64,000 nucleotides of DNA from Brevundimonas alba (GTDB taxonomy: Bacteria > Pseudomonadota > Alphaproteobacteria > Caulobacterales > Caulobacteraceae): the NCBI RefSeq assembly GCF_011927945.1, contig NZ_JAATJM010000001.1, positions 186,001 to 250,000 of the forward strand, given 5' to 3'. How positions within the stretch are numbered: the stretch's first letter is position 1; every line of letters starts with the position of its first letter. The translations under genes and the position numbers were made by a program. This document shows, in pieces, positions 25,428-34,626 of the stretch. The notes below the pieces were generated by a model. It made no database searches, was not told where the DNA came from, and worked only from the letters and a program-made list of their open reading frames with translations.

Positions 25428-26221
25428 TCGATCTGGAAGCCGACCTCGACCTGATCCGCACCGCCGCCCTCGCGGCGGGCGAACTGGCGCTGGCCGAACG
25501 CGAGGCCGGGCTGAAGATTTGGTCCAAGTCCGGCGGCTCGCCGGTGACCTCCGCCGACATGGCCGTCGACCGGGTGCTGCACGACGCCCTGATCGGCGCC
25601 CGCAACGGCTATGGCTGGCTGTCCGAGGAAACCGCCGACAGCCCCGAACGCCTCGCCGCCCGCCGCATCTTCGTGGTCGATCCGATCGACGGCACGGTCG
25701 CCTATATGAAGGGGAAGCCGTGGTGGTGCATCCCCATCGCCGTGGTCGAGGACGGACTGCCGGTCGCCGCCGTCATCCACGCCCCGGCGCTCGGCGAGAC
25801 CTTCACCGCCGTGCGCGGCGGCGGCGCCTTCCTGAACGGTCGGCCGATCACCGCCTCGGACACCGCCGACCTCGACGACGCCTCGGTGCTCGCCGACGCC
25901 CGCCTGATGGAAGGGCCGCAGTGGCCGGAGCCCTGGCCGGCCATGCGCTTCGAGAAGCGCAACGCCATCGCCTACCGCATGGCGCTTGTCGCCGCCGGCG
26001 CCTTCGACGCCGCCATCGCCCTGACCCCCAAATGGGATTGGGACGTCTGCGCCGGCGCCCTGATCGTGGAGGAGGCGGGCGGCCGGGTCAGCGATCACCA
26101 CGGCGGCGCCTGGCGCTTCAACCAGCCTGATCCGCGACAGAACAGCCTCGTCTGCAGCGCGCCGGCCCTTCACCCGTTGATCGTGCGCCGCACAGCGCCT
26201 ATTCCGCTCGCGCCCCGCTAG
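25424..26221 (+). CDS. Inositol monophosphatase-superfamily phosphatase (CysQ-like)
   Basis: The 265-residue protein has the Li-sensitive Mg-dependent phosphatase motifs: SEETAD near 67-72, VVDPIDGTVAYMKG near 84-97 and WDWDVCAGALIVEEAGG near 205-221. The family includes inositol monophosphatase and 3'(2'),5'-bisphosphate nucleotidase (CysQ). A gene of this type beside DUF4170 and lipid A genes is commonly labelled CysQ in alphaproteobacteria, but the substrate is not decided by motif. It overlaps pmbA by 4 bases and is followed by DUF4170. Confidence 0.87.
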   Translation: MIDLEADLDLIRTAALAAGELALAEREAGLKIWSKSGGSPVTSADMAVDRVLHDALIGARNGYGWLSEETADSPERLAARRIFVVDPIDGTVAYMKGKPWWCIPIAVVEDGLPVAAVIHAPALGETFTAVRGGGAFLNGRPITASDTADLDDASVLADARLMEGPQWPEPWPAMRFEKRNAIAYRMALVAAGAFDAAIALTPKWDWDVCAGALIVEEAGGRVSDHHGGAWRFNQPDPRQNSLVCSAPALHPLIVRRTAPIPLAPR

Positions 26222-26243
26222 TTCACCCCCGACCGGACGCTCC

Positions 26244-26498
26244 ATGACCCAGACCGCCGACGCCGAAGCCCCGCAACTGCTCCACCTCGTGATCGGCGGA
26301 GAGCTGCGCCACCTCGACGCCCCGGTGTTCCGCGACCTCTCCAAGGTCGAGTTCGTCGGCGCCTTCCCCAACTACGAGGAAGCCCGCAAGGCATGGAAGG
26401 CCCGGGCACAGGCCACGGTCGACAACGCCCACATGCGCTATTTCATCCTGCACGCGCACCGGATGATCGATCCGCGCGGCGACGCCCACGAGCACTGA
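26244..26498 (+). CDS. DUF4170 family protein
   Basis: The 84-residue protein fits DUF4170: LLHLVIGGELRHLDAPVFRDLSKVEFVGAFPNYEEARKAWKARAQATVDNAHMRYFILHAHRMIDP. The family is small, soluble and restricted largely to alphaproteobacteria, typically beside cysQ-like and waaA/lpxK genes as here. Its role is unknown; conserved location suggests a link to lipid A assembly. It starts 22 bases after the phosphatase gene and is probably in the same transcript. Confidence 0.85.
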   Translation: MTQTADAEAPQLLHLVIGGELRHLDAPVFRDLSKVEFVGAFPNYEEARKAWKARAQATVDNAHMRYFILHAHRMIDPRGDAHEH

Positions 26499-26565
26499 TC
26501 GGGGAACCGCCTCCGGGCCTGACGCGCTTTCAGAACGTGCCGTCACGCTGCTCCGGGAGAGACCC

Positions 26566-26784
26566 ATGCTGCCCCCCGCCCTTATCGTCCTGGTCCTGAT
26601 CGTGCTGGGCGTCGGCATCGTCGTCTGGGCCACCCGCCGCAAGCCGGCATCAGGCCCCGCAGGACCGCGCGAGACTGACACCGGCTGGAACGATCCCGTC
26701 ACGCCCGGCGACGTGACCACCCCGCGCGAGACCTTCACCCACGGCGACCCGCACGCGGCCGCGTCTCAGGAACCGCGGCCCTAG
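26566..26784 (+). CDS. Small single-pass membrane protein, unknown
   Basis: The 72-residue product begins with a TM helix (LPPALIVLVLIVLGVGIVVWA, residues 2-22), followed by RRK and a polar, Pro/Thr/Asp-rich tail. That predicts an N-out signal anchor with a soluble cytoplasmic tail. GGGAGAGA precedes the ATG by 7 bases. It sits 67 bases after DUF4170 and converges with the phosphatase gene at 26791. No family recognised. Confidence 0.6.
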   Translation: MLPPALIVLVLIVLGVGIVVWATRRKPASGPAGPRETDTGWNDPVTPGDVTTPRETFTHGDPHAAASQEPRP

Positions 26785-26790
26785 GTCGGG

Positions 26791-27456
26791 CTATTCCCGC
26801 CGAAGCAGCCGCTCGGTCAGCAGCGTGCCCCACCACTGACCCTTGAACTCGGCCCGGATCGCCTTCGGGTCGTAGGCGTCGCTGTCGATCCAGTCGATGA
26901 AGCTGACCCCCGTCGGCTCCACCTCCTTCAGATATTTCTCCAGCGTATAGTCCAGCACCCCGGTCAGACCCTCGCGGTGGTGCAGGTATTTCTTGTCCAG
27001 CTGCCGGATGGCCTCCGAGATCGGCTCGCCCAGATGGAAATGCCGGTACAGCACCGCCATCATCCCGGCCCGGTCCGCCCCTGACTTGCAGTGGATCAGC
27101 ACCGGATATTCGATGGTCCGGAACAGCTCCCGCGCCCGATGCACCCGGTCCTTCTGCGGCGGATCGCGCGAATCCAGCGGCGCATCGATCAGCGTCAGCC
27201 CCAGCCGCGCGCAGGCGTCCTTCTCCAGCGCGTAATAGGCCTCGTCCCGCACGCCGCGCAGGTTGATGACCGTCTTGATCCCCCTAGCCTTCCATCCGGC
27301 CAACTGACGCGGCGAGGGCTGGTTCGTCCGCACCAGATCGGGCCCCAGCCAGTGGGCGTTCGAGAACCACCGCCGCAGGAAGGCGTGATCCTTCCACACA
27401 TAGTCCCAATGCGCCCTGAACCGGCCGGCGCGCGTGGTGAGATCGTAGCGGGACAT
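26791..27456 (-). CDS. Dual-specificity/tyrosine phosphatase-like protein
   Basis: The 221-residue protein carries the cysteine phosphatase P-loop HCKSGADR at 122-129 (nucleophile C123, R129) within VLIHCKSGADRAGMMAVLYRH. Upstream, TVINLRGVRDEAYYALEKDACARLGL and a candidate general-acid Asp in APLDSRDPP (about 93-98) match the DSP/PTP fold. Relatives act on phosphotyrosine or on phospholipids and inositol phosphates. The gene is on the opposite strand to, and inserted within, the otherwise collinear cysQ-DUF4170-msbA-waaA-lpxK series. A role in lipid A or phospholipid phosphate removal is possible but unproven. Confidence 0.83.
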   Translation of the reverse strand: MSRYDLTTRAGRFRAHWDYVWKDHAFLRRWFSNAHWLGPDLVRTNQPSPRQLAGWKARGIKTVINLRGVRDEAYYALEKDACARLGLTLIDAPLDSRDPPQKDRVHRARELFRTIEYPVLIHCKSGADRAGMMAVLYRHFHLGEPISEAIRQLDKKYLHHREGLTGVLDYTLEKYLKEVEPTGVSFIDWIDSDAYDPKAIRAEFKGQWWGTLLTERLLRRE

Positions 27457-27668
27457 GGGGTGGAGATAGAGGTTCGGGGCGCATCCGTCATCCCGGCCTC
27501 TTGCCTTCCTTCGGCGACCCATCACCATGCGCGCTCCCACGGTCGAGGCGGGGACGCCGAAAGACAATGCGCATGTTTCGGCGCATTCTCGCTGGTGCGA
27601 CCTGAAGGCGGTGCCGTTCTCGCCGCTGAGCAGGCCGCCCCGAGAGGTCGCCAGAAGGGGAGGCTTGC

Positions 27669-28310
27669 ATGTCAGACCACCGGTCGATCCCCTTCCTGCC
27701 GATAGTGTGCGCCGGCGCCATACTCGCGGCTTGTTCTCCACAGGCGACGCACACCCCACCGGCTCCTCGGGTCACTCCCGCCGCCCTTGCCCGGCCGACA
27801 GCGCCCCAAGACTTCGCTCCGACGGATGGCGCGTTCATCCTTGGAGAGGTCGATGACCGACAGGCGCTCGCCGCCTTCCTGCGCGTCTACGCCGCTGAGG
27901 CCCGGGCGCCCCAGCTCAAGGCAGTCGTCGCCCGCACGGTGGACGGCGGCCCGGCCCATCCCCGGATCACCCTCGTCTATCTGGCGGACAGCGGCTGGTG
28001 CGGCTCGGGCGGCTGTAACCTGCTGGTTCTGGAGCCGGATAGCGAAGGGCTGAAACAACTGAGCCGCACAACCGTGTCTCACGCGCCCGTCCGGGTTTTG
28101 ACGACGCGGACAAACGGCATGCCCGACCTCTCGGTCCGGGTGCGCGGCGACTACTACCCCGGCGAGGGTCCGAAGTTCGTCGTCCTGCCCTTCGACGGCG
28201 ATTCCTACGCAATGAATCCCACGATTCCTCCAGCCCAACTTCTGCGGGGTCCCATAGACGGCGAGATCGCTATCACCGAAGAACAGGTCGCGACGGCCTT
28301 CCGCCAGTAG
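27669..28310 (+). CDS. Hypothetical lipoprotein
   Basis: The 213-residue precursor has a lipoprotein signal (PIVCAGAILAAC, lipobox Cys at 22), a Pro/Thr-rich linker, and a mature domain. That domain contains the conserved-looking GWCGSGGCNLLVLEPDSEGLKQLSRTTVSHAPVRVL, with two cysteines that could form a disulphide. This domain style (GxCGSGGC) recurs in uncharacterised periplasmic proteins. GGGGAGG lies 6-7 bases before the ATG. It is divergent from the phosphatase gene and 49 bases before msbA; whether it belongs to the lipid A transcript is unclear. Confidence 0.72.
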   Translation: MSDHRSIPFLPIVCAGAILAACSPQATHTPPAPRVTPAALARPTAPQDFAPTDGAFILGEVDDRQALAAFLRVYAAEARAPQLKAVVARTVDGGPAHPRITLVYLADSGWCGSGGCNLLVLEPDSEGLKQLSRTTVSHAPVRVLTTRTNGMPDLSVRVRGDYYPGEGPKFVVLPFDGDSYAMNPTIPPAQLLRGPIDGEIAITEEQVATAFRQ

Positions 28311-28359
28311 CGATCCATCCCCGCTTGACTTCCCCCCGCTCCCGTCCGACCTCGGACCG

Positions 28360-30201
28360 ATGACGACGCCCGCGCCCGCCGCCGACGAGAAGGAGTCCAC
28401 GCGCCCGCTCCTGGGCCGAATCTGGCGCGACTATCTCTCGCATCACAGGACGCCGCTGTTCCTGTCGATCGCCTGCGCCGCCGTCGTCGGCGTCATGGCC
28501 GCCACGGTGCTGCAGCTGCTCGAGCCCGCCATCGACGGCCTGTTTCTCGGCAAGCCCGTGACGATCTGGAAGGTCTTCACCGTGCCCCCCGGTCAGGCCC
28601 TGACCGGCATTCCCCTGATCATCATCGGCGCGGGCCTGATCTGGACCGCCGCCGCCCTCGGTCAGGCCGCGCTCGTCAACCGGCTCGGCCACGGCATCGT
28701 TGGCGACATTCAGGTGCGGCTGTTCGGCTCCATGATCCGGGCCGATCTCGCCCGCCTGCGCAGCCAGCACTCGGGCGGTTTCGTCTCCTCGGTGCTGTTC
28801 GACGCCAATCTGGTGCGCGAGGCCTTCACCAACGGCGTCGTCAACTACACCCAGCACGCCCTGACCCTGATCGCCGTGCTCAGCTATATGGCCTGGACCG
28901 ACTGGCGTCTGACGGCGATCGTCCTGCTGGGCGCGCCGATCATCGCACTGGTCCTGCGCCGCTTCGGCAAGCGGATGCGCAAGGCCACCACGGGCGCCAT
29001 GGTCGAGACCTCCAACCTCTCCACCGCGCTGATGGAGAACCTCGACGGCGTCCGGCTGATCAAGATCGAGAACCGCGAGGCGGCCGAGGAGGCGCGCGTC
29101 GGCGAGGTCGTCAACCGCCGTCAGCGCCACGTCATCAAATCCGCCGACAGCCGCGCCTTCGCCGGGCCCTTCTCCAATCTCGTGGCCATGTTCGTGGTCG
29201 CCGCCGTCATGGCCTATGCCGGCTGGCGCGCGCGGGACGGCGCCATGACCGTCGGGGCCTTCGCGGCCTACATCGGTCTGCTGATGGCCGCGGGTCAGTC
29301 GCTGCGGCAGGTCACCAACCTCCAGACCGTCATGGCCGAGGGCCTGACCGCCGCCCGCCGCCTGTTCGGCGCCCTCGACATCCAGCCCGAAATCCGCGAG
29401 GCGCCCGACGCCGCCGCCATGGACCACGGGCCCGTGACGGTCGCCTTCGACCACGTCAGCTTCGCCTACGCACCGACCGTCGAGGGCGGCGCACCGACCC
29501 TGTCCGACGTGTCCCTGACCGTAGCCCCCGGCGAAACCGTCGCCCTGGTCGGCCCGTCCGGCGGCGGCAAGAGCACGATCCTCAGCCTGTTGCCCCGCTT
29601 CTACGACGTCACGGCCGGCGCCGTGACCCTGAACGGCCGGGACATCCGCGAGCTCAAGCTGCACGACCTGCGCGCCCATATCGCCCTGGTGACGCAGGAG
29701 CCCTTCCTGTTCGACGACACCATCGCGGCCAACATCTCCTACGGCCGCCCCGGCGCCTCGCAGGCCGAGATCGAGGCCGCCGCCGCGGCCGCCGCCGCCC
29801 ACGACTTCATCACCGCCCTGCCCGAGGGCTATCAGACGCGCGCCGGCGAGGCCGGCCTGCGCCTGTCCGGCGGCCAGCGTCAGCGCATCGCCATCGCCCG
29901 CGCCTTCCTCAAGGACGCGCCGATTCTGCTGCTCGACGAGGCCACATCGGCCCTCGACACCGAGAGCGAGGCGCTGGTGCAGGCCGCTCTGGAACGGCTG
30001 ATGGAAGGCCGCGCCACCCTGATGATCGCCCACCGCCTGTCGACCGTCCGCAACGCCGACCGCATCTATGTCATTGAGGCCGGGCGCGTGGTCGAGACCG
30101 GCTCCCACGCCTCGCTGGTGCGCAAGGGCGGCCTCTATGCCCGTCTGGCCCGGCAGCAGTCTCTGGACGGCGACCCCGCCACCGTCGCGGCGGTCTCATG
30201 A
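28360..30201 (+). CDS. msbA: MsbA-type lipid A flippase (ABC half-transporter)
   Basis: The 613-residue protein has an N-terminal six-helix permease domain (about 35-330) with an EAA-like intracellular loop (VSSVLFDANLVREAFTNGV). It is fused to an ABC ATPase: Walker A GPSGGGKST near 403-411, Q-loop VTQEP, signature LSGGQRQR near 507-514, Walker B ILLLDEAT and the H-loop AHRLST. This matches MsbA, which flips lipid A-core across the inner membrane. Identification rests on family plus the following DUF374-waaA-lpxK genes. Its stop overlaps the next start by ATGA at 30198-30201. Confidence 0.88.
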   Translation: MTTPAPAADEKESTRPLLGRIWRDYLSHHRTPLFLSIACAAVVGVMAATVLQLLEPAIDGLFLGKPVTIWKVFTVPPGQALTGIPLIIIGAGLIWTAAALGQAALVNRLGHGIVGDIQVRLFGSMIRADLARLRSQHSGGFVSSVLFDANLVREAFTNGVVNYTQHALTLIAVLSYMAWTDWRLTAIVLLGAPIIALVLRRFGKRMRKATTGAMVETSNLSTALMENLDGVRLIKIENREAAEEARVGEVVNRRQRHVIKSADSRAFAGPFSNLVAMFVVAAVMAYAGWRARDGAMTVGAFAAYIGLLMAAGQSLRQVTNLQTVMAEGLTAARRLFGALDIQPEIREAPDAAAMDHGPVTVAFDHVSFAYAPTVEGGAPTLSDVSLTVAPGETVALVGPSGGGKSTILSLLPRFYDVTAGAVTLNGRDIRELKLHDLRAHIALVTQEPFLFDDTIAANISYGRPGASQAEIEAAAAAAAAHDFITALPEGYQTRAGEAGLRLSGGQRQRIAIARAFLKDAPILLLDEATSALDTESEALVQAALERLMEGRATLMIAHRLSTVRNADRIYVIEAGRVVETGSHASLVRKGGLYARLARQQSLDGDPATVAAVS

Positions 30202-30884
30202 GGCCCCTCCGCAACCCCGTGATCCAGAGCGTCCTCGCCTGGCTGCTCGCCCGGTGGATGCGCTTCTGCTACGCGACCATCCGCTGGGAGCACCGCAATC
30301 AGGAGGTCGCCGAGGCCGTCTGGAAACAGGGCGGCGGGGTCCTCGTAGTGTTCTGGCATTCGCGCACCTCCCTCGCCCCCTACAGCTGGCCGCTCGACCG
30401 CGCCCCGCCGGTCAAGGGCGTGATCTCGCGCAGCACCGATGGCGAGTTCGTCGCCAAGGCCGTGGCACAGCTCGGCATTCCGGCGGTGCGCGGCTCCTCG
30501 TCCAACAAGGACAAGGCGGATCGCGACAAGGGCGGCACCCAGGCCCTGCGCGACGGTCTGCGCCAGCTCAAGGTCGGCGGCCTCGCCATTACGCCGGATG
30601 GCCCCCGCGGCCCGGTCCGCAGCATGGCCGAGGGCCTGCCGCTGATGGCGAAACTGTCAAAGGCGCCGGTTCTCTTCATCGGCCTGTCCTGCAACCCCGC
30701 CATCCGCCTCAACAGCTGGGACCGGTCCCTGCTGCCCATGCCGTTCGGCAAGGGCGCGGTGATCTGGGACATCGACACCTTCCCCGAAGGCGGCGATCTG
30801 GCCGAGGTGGCCGACCGGTGGCGGGAGAAGACCAACGCCCTCGAAATCGCCGCCGACGCCCTGACCGGGCTGGAGCGGGTCTGA
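30198..30884 (+). CDS. Lysophospholipid acyltransferase-like protein (DUF374)
   Basis: The 228-residue protein matches DUF374. FWHSRTSLAPYSWPL at about 52-66 supplies the HX4(D/S)-like active site His. ISRSTDGEFVAKAVAQLGIPAVRGSSSN, GGLAITPDGPRGPVRSMAEG and PVLFIGLSC follow. The family is related to PlsC/LpxL acyltransferases and lies in Kdo/lipid A operons. It may attach an acyl chain to lipid A or a precursor. It is translationally coupled to msbA (ATGA) and followed by waaA after one base. Confidence 0.85.
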   Translation: MRPLRNPVIQSVLAWLLARWMRFCYATIRWEHRNQEVAEAVWKQGGGVLVVFWHSRTSLAPYSWPLDRAPPVKGVISRSTDGEFVAKAVAQLGIPAVRGSSSNKDKADRDKGGTQALRDGLRQLKVGGLAITPDGPRGPVRSMAEGLPLMAKLSKAPVLFIGLSCNPAIRLNSWDRSLLPMPFGKGAVIWDIDTFPEGGDLAEVADRWREKTNALEIAADALTGLERV

Positions 30885-30885
30885 C

Positions 30886-32181
30886 GTGAGCCTCGCCCTC
30901 ACCGCATACCGGCTCCTGACCCGCATTCTGGAGCCGCTGGCCCCGCGTCTGCTCGACGCCCGCGCCAAACAGGGCAAGGAAGACCCCGCCCGCGTCGACG
31001 AGCGCCTCGGCCTCGCCTCCGTCGCCCGCCCCGCCGGCGACCTCGTCTGGCTGCACGGCGTCAGTGTCGGCGAGACCCTGTCCCTGCTGCCGGTCGTCGA
31101 GCGTCTGCGCGAGAAACGCCCCGACCTGACCGTTCTGGTCACCTCCGGCACCCTGACCTCGGCGACCCTGCTGGCGAAGCGGCTTCCGCCCGGGGTGATC
31201 CACCAGTTCGCGCCGGTCGACGCCCCGGGCACGGTGACCGCCTTCCTCGACCACTGGCGGCCGGTCGCCGCCGTCTTCGTCGAAAGCGAACTCTGGCCCA
31301 ACCTGATCCTCGAGGCTCGCCGCCGCGGCGTGAAACTGATCCTCGCCAGCGCCCGCATCACGGAAACGACCGCCGACGGCTGGCGCCCCTTCCCCGCCGC
31401 CGTGCGTGAAATCCTCTCGGCCTTCGACCGCGTCCTGCCGCAGGACGAGACCTCAGCCGCCCGGCTGGAGAGCCTCGGCGCCCGCATCGACGGCCATGTG
31501 AACCTGAAACTGGCCGGGGCCGCCCCGCCGCACGATCCGGGGGCCTTCACCCGCCTCAGCGCCGCCATCGGCGACCGGCCCGTGGTCGTGGCCGCCAGCA
31601 CTCACGACGGCGAGGAGATCGCCCTCGTCCGCGCCCTCGACAAGCTGGCCGACCGGCTGTGCCTGATCCTCGTGCCCCGCCACCCGGAACGCAGCGCCGC
31701 CATCGCCGCGGCCCTGACCCGCGACGGCTACCGCTTCGCCCTGCGCTCCGAGGGCCGGGAGCCTGACCGCGACACTGATCTCTACGTCGCCGACACCCTT
31801 GGCGAGATGGGCCTGTTCCTGCGCCTCGCCGACGTCGTCGTCATGGGCGGCTCCTTCTCCGCCGCCCTGGAGAAGCCCCCTGTCGGCGGCCACAACCCTC
31901 TCGAGCCCGCCCGCCTTGGCAAGCCCGCTGTCACCGGTCCCGACATGTCGAACTGGGCCGCCGTCACAGACGCCCTGGTGCAGGCCGGCGGCCTCGCGGT
32001 CGTCGACGCCCCGTGGGATCTGCCCGCCGCCCTCGCCCCCCTGCTCGCCGATGACAAGGCCGCCCGGGCCATGGGCGAGCGCGGTCGCCGCGCCGCCGCC
32101 GAGGCCGGCTCGGGGCTGGACCGCCTGTGGGACAGCCTGACGCCCCTGCTGCCCCCGCCGCCCTCGCGAGGCGGACGATGA
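30886..32181 (+). CDS. waaA: 3-deoxy-D-manno-octulosonic acid transferase
   Basis: The 431-residue protein has the WaaA/KdtA layout: an N-terminal membrane-associated segment, LHGVSVGETLSLLPVVERLRE with the catalytic Glu near 62, VTSGTLTSATLL, FAPVDAPGTV, FVESELWPNLILEARRRGVKLILASARITE, and the C-terminal VVMGGSFSAALEKPPVGGHNPLEPARLGKP. It transfers Kdo from CMP-Kdo to lipid IVA at the cytoplasmic face. The start is GTG at 30886, one base after the DUF374 stop. Its TGA overlaps the ATG of lpxK (ATGA). Confidence 0.93.
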   Translation: MSLALTAYRLLTRILEPLAPRLLDARAKQGKEDPARVDERLGLASVARPAGDLVWLHGVSVGETLSLLPVVERLREKRPDLTVLVTSGTLTSATLLAKRLPPGVIHQFAPVDAPGTVTAFLDHWRPVAAVFVESELWPNLILEARRRGVKLILASARITETTADGWRPFPAAVREILSAFDRVLPQDETSAARLESLGARIDGHVNLKLAGAAPPHDPGAFTRLSAAIGDRPVVVAASTHDGEEIALVRALDKLADRLCLILVPRHPERSAAIAAALTRDGYRFALRSEGREPDRDTDLYVADTLGEMGLFLRLADVVVMGGSFSAALEKPPVGGHNPLEPARLGKPAVTGPDMSNWAAVTDALVQAGGLAVVDAPWDLPAALAPLLADDKAARAMGERGRRAAAEAGSGLDRLWDSLTPLLPPPPSRGGR

Positions 32182-33203
32182 AGCTCAACACGCCGCGCTG
32201 GTGGTACGACCGCGAGCGCCGCCACGCGCCGATGACGCGGATGATGCTCAAGCCCGTCTCATGGATCTGGGCCGCCGCCACCGCCCGCCGCATCGCCCGC
32301 GCCACGCCGGTCGACCCCGGCGTCCCGATCATCTCCATCGGCAATCTGACCGTCGGCGGATCGGGCAAGACCCCGGTCGCCCGCGAGGTGCTCCGCCTGC
32401 TCCGGGCCGCCGACATCGACGCCCACGCCCTGTCGCGCGGATACGGCGGCGCGCTGGAAGGCCCGACACGCGTGGACCTCGCCGTCCACAGCGCCAGCGA
32501 CGTCGGCGACGAACCCCTGATGCTGGCGCTCGACAGCCCCGCATGGATCGCCCGCGACCGCGTCGCCGGCGCGCGCGCCGCCGCCGAAGCGGGGGCGCAG
32601 GCCATCGTTCTCGACGACGCTCACCAGAACCCCGCCCTGAAGAAGACCCTCAGCCTGATCGTGGTCGACGGCGAGACCCGCGACGACGAATGGCCCTTCG
32701 GCGACGGCTCGGTCTTCCCGTCAGGCCCCATGCGCGAGCCGCTGAAAGCCGGCCTCGCCCGCGCCGACGCCGTGGTCATCCTGCTGCCCGCCGACGCGCC
32801 CGCCGCCGACCCTGAACTGGTCGAGACCTTCGGCGCCCTGTCCGTCTTCATCGCCCGGCTCCAGCCAGCCGCCCCGCCCCCGCCCGGACCGCTCGTCGGC
32901 TTCGCCGGCATCGCCAAGCCGTGGAAGGTCGAACGCTCGCTCAAAGCCGCCGGCGCGGACCTGAAGGATTTCGCCCCCTTCCCCGACCACGCCGCCTTCC
33001 GCGAGCAGGACCTCCGCTTCCTCGCCGACCGCGCGGAGCAGTTCGGCGCGACCCTGATCACCACCGAAAAGGACTGGTCCCGCCTGCCGCCCGAGTGGCG
33101 CGCGCGGGTCGTCAGCTGGCCGGTGAAAGCGGCCTTCGAGGATGAGGCTGGATTCTTCCGGTTCCTGCTCCCCTTGCGGGAGAAGGATCACTCGGCGCGG
33201 TAA
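32178..33203 (+). CDS. lpxK: Tetraacyldisaccharide 4'-kinase
   Basis: The 341-residue protein matches LpxK: MKLNTPRWWYDRERRHAPMTRMMLKPVSWIWAAATARR, the Walker A SIGNLTVGGSGKTPV at about 51-65, LSRGYGG, DVGDEPLMLA, AIVLDDAHQNPALKKTLSLIVVDG, and a late TLITTEKDWSRLP. It phosphorylates the 4' position of the lipid A precursor. ATG at 32178 is supported by the ATGA overlap with waaA; an upstream ATG at 32127 lies inside waaA. Its 3' end overlaps that of the convergent amidohydrolase gene by 16 bases. Confidence 0.93.
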   Translation: MKLNTPRWWYDRERRHAPMTRMMLKPVSWIWAAATARRIARATPVDPGVPIISIGNLTVGGSGKTPVAREVLRLLRAADIDAHALSRGYGGALEGPTRVDLAVHSASDVGDEPLMLALDSPAWIARDRVAGARAAAEAGAQAIVLDDAHQNPALKKTLSLIVVDGETRDDEWPFGDGSVFPSGPMREPLKAGLARADAVVILLPADAPAADPELVETFGALSVFIARLQPAAPPPPGPLVGFAGIAKPWKVERSLKAAGADLKDFAPFPDHAAFREQDLRFLADRAEQFGATLITTEKDWSRLPPEWRARVVSWPVKAAFEDEAGFFRFLLPLREKDHSAR

Positions 33204-34504
33204 ACCACCCCGCCCCGCATCACGAACCGCACCCGTTCCAGCTCCGTGACATCCGCCAGCGGGTCCCCGGACACCGCGATCAGATCCGCCGGCAGGCCCG
33301 GCGCGATCCGCCCCGCCTCCTGCGAAATCCGCAGATGCGCGGCCGCATTGACCGTCGCCGTCTGGATCGCCTCCAGCGGCGTCAGCCCCGCCCGCACCAG
33401 CAGGGCGAACTCGCCCGCATTGTCGCCGTGCGCCGATACACCGCTGTCCGTGCCGAAGGCGATCCGCACTCCGCCGTCATGGGCCCGCCGCGCCATGTCC
33501 AGCATCAGCGGCCCGGCCTGCATCGCCTTGGCCGTTTGCGCGGGGGTGAAGAAATTGTCCGGGCCCGAGGCGATCCGCGCCACATAGTCCCCCGCCATCA
33601 GGGTCGGCACCAGATACACGCCCTCGCGCCGCATCAGCCGGATCGACTCGGCATCCAGATAGGTGCCGTGCTCGATCGAGTCGCCCCCGGCCCTCAGGAA
33701 GCTGTTGATCCCGTCCGCCCCGTGCGCATGGGCCGTCACCTGCCGCCCCATCCGGTGGCCCGCGTCGACGATCGCGGCCAGTTCGGCGTCCGAAAACTGC
33801 TGGCCCAGCCCCGCCGCCGTGTTCGAAAGCACCCCGCCCGTGGCGGTGATCTTGATGATGTCGGCCCCCGAGCGGACCTGCAGCCGCACCGCCCGCATGC
33901 AGTCCTCCGGCCCGGAGCAAACGCTCTCGGGCGACAGCAGATGCATGACGTCCTCGCGGAAGCCGTTGATGTCGCCGTGTCCCCCATGGATCGACACCGC
34001 CTGTCCAGACGCGATCATCCGCGGTCCGGGCACGTCGCCCCGTCGGATCGCGTCACGCAGGGCGAACACCGCCTCGTTGCTTCCACCCAGATCGGCCACC
34101 GTGGTGAAGCCCGCCATCAGCGTCCGCCGGGCGTAACGCGCCCCCACCATCGCCTGTTCGGCATTGGACTGGGTCACCTCCTCCAGCCGCCCGTTAGGGT
34201 TCTGCTGGCCCGTCAGATGCACGTGGCTGTCGATCAGCCCGGGCAGCACGAACGAGTCGCGCAGATCGACGATCCGCCCCTCGCCGACAAAGCCGTCGAG
34301 CACCTCGACGATCTGGTTCCCTCTGATCACGAGAGTTTTATCTCGCGCGACCTCGCCCGTCGCCGGATCGGCCATAAGCCGCCCCACTTGCACGAACGTG
34401 GTTCCCTCAGGTGGGGAAACGGGTGCGACAGCCGGTGTTTGCGCGGCGACGCTTGTGGCGGCGAATAAGGCGGCGGCGGCCACCAGCGATGTGATCGTCT
34501 TCAC
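33188..34504 (-). CDS. Secreted amidohydrolase-family enzyme (imidazolonepropionase/prolidase-like)
   Basis: The 438-residue precursor has a signal peptide (starting at the GTG: MKTITSLVAAAALFAATSVAA, then QTPA). The amidohydrolase metal ligands are visible as HVHL near 93-96, a Lys in DIIKITATGG near 210 that may be carboxylated, AHAHGADG, IEHGTYL and FGTDSGVSAHGD. Such secreted members are often Xaa-Pro dipeptidases or related peptide hydrolases. GTG at 34504 is chosen because of the signal peptide and the GGGAGGGG ribosome site 8 bases upstream; the frame itself is open further. It is divergent from the transpeptidase-like gene. Confidence 0.86.
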   Translation of the reverse strand: MKTITSLVAAAALFAATSVAAQTPAVAPVSPPEGTTFVQVGRLMADPATGEVARDKTLVIRGNQIVEVLDGFVGEGRIVDLRDSFVLPGLIDSHVHLTGQQNPNGRLEEVTQSNAEQAMVGARYARRTLMAGFTTVADLGGSNEAVFALRDAIRRGDVPGPRMIASGQAVSIHGGHGDINGFREDVMHLLSPESVCSGPEDCMRAVRLQVRSGADIIKITATGGVLSNTAAGLGQQFSDAELAAIVDAGHRMGRQVTAHAHGADGINSFLRAGGDSIEHGTYLDAESIRLMRREGVYLVPTLMAGDYVARIASGPDNFFTPAQTAKAMQAGPLMLDMARRAHDGGVRIAFGTDSGVSAHGDNAGEFALLVRAGLTPLEAIQTATVNAAAHLRISQEAGRIAPGLPADLIAVSGDPLADVTELERVRFVMRGGVVYRAE

Positions 34505-34626
34505 GAAACCCCTCCCGAACAGCGCCCGCACCTTAGACCTCCCGCCGTTTCCGCCAAGGCTCAGGTTGCTCCGGGCGCCATGATTTGAAACAACCCGTGA
34601 CTTCTTCAACGTGCGAGGGGCGTCGC

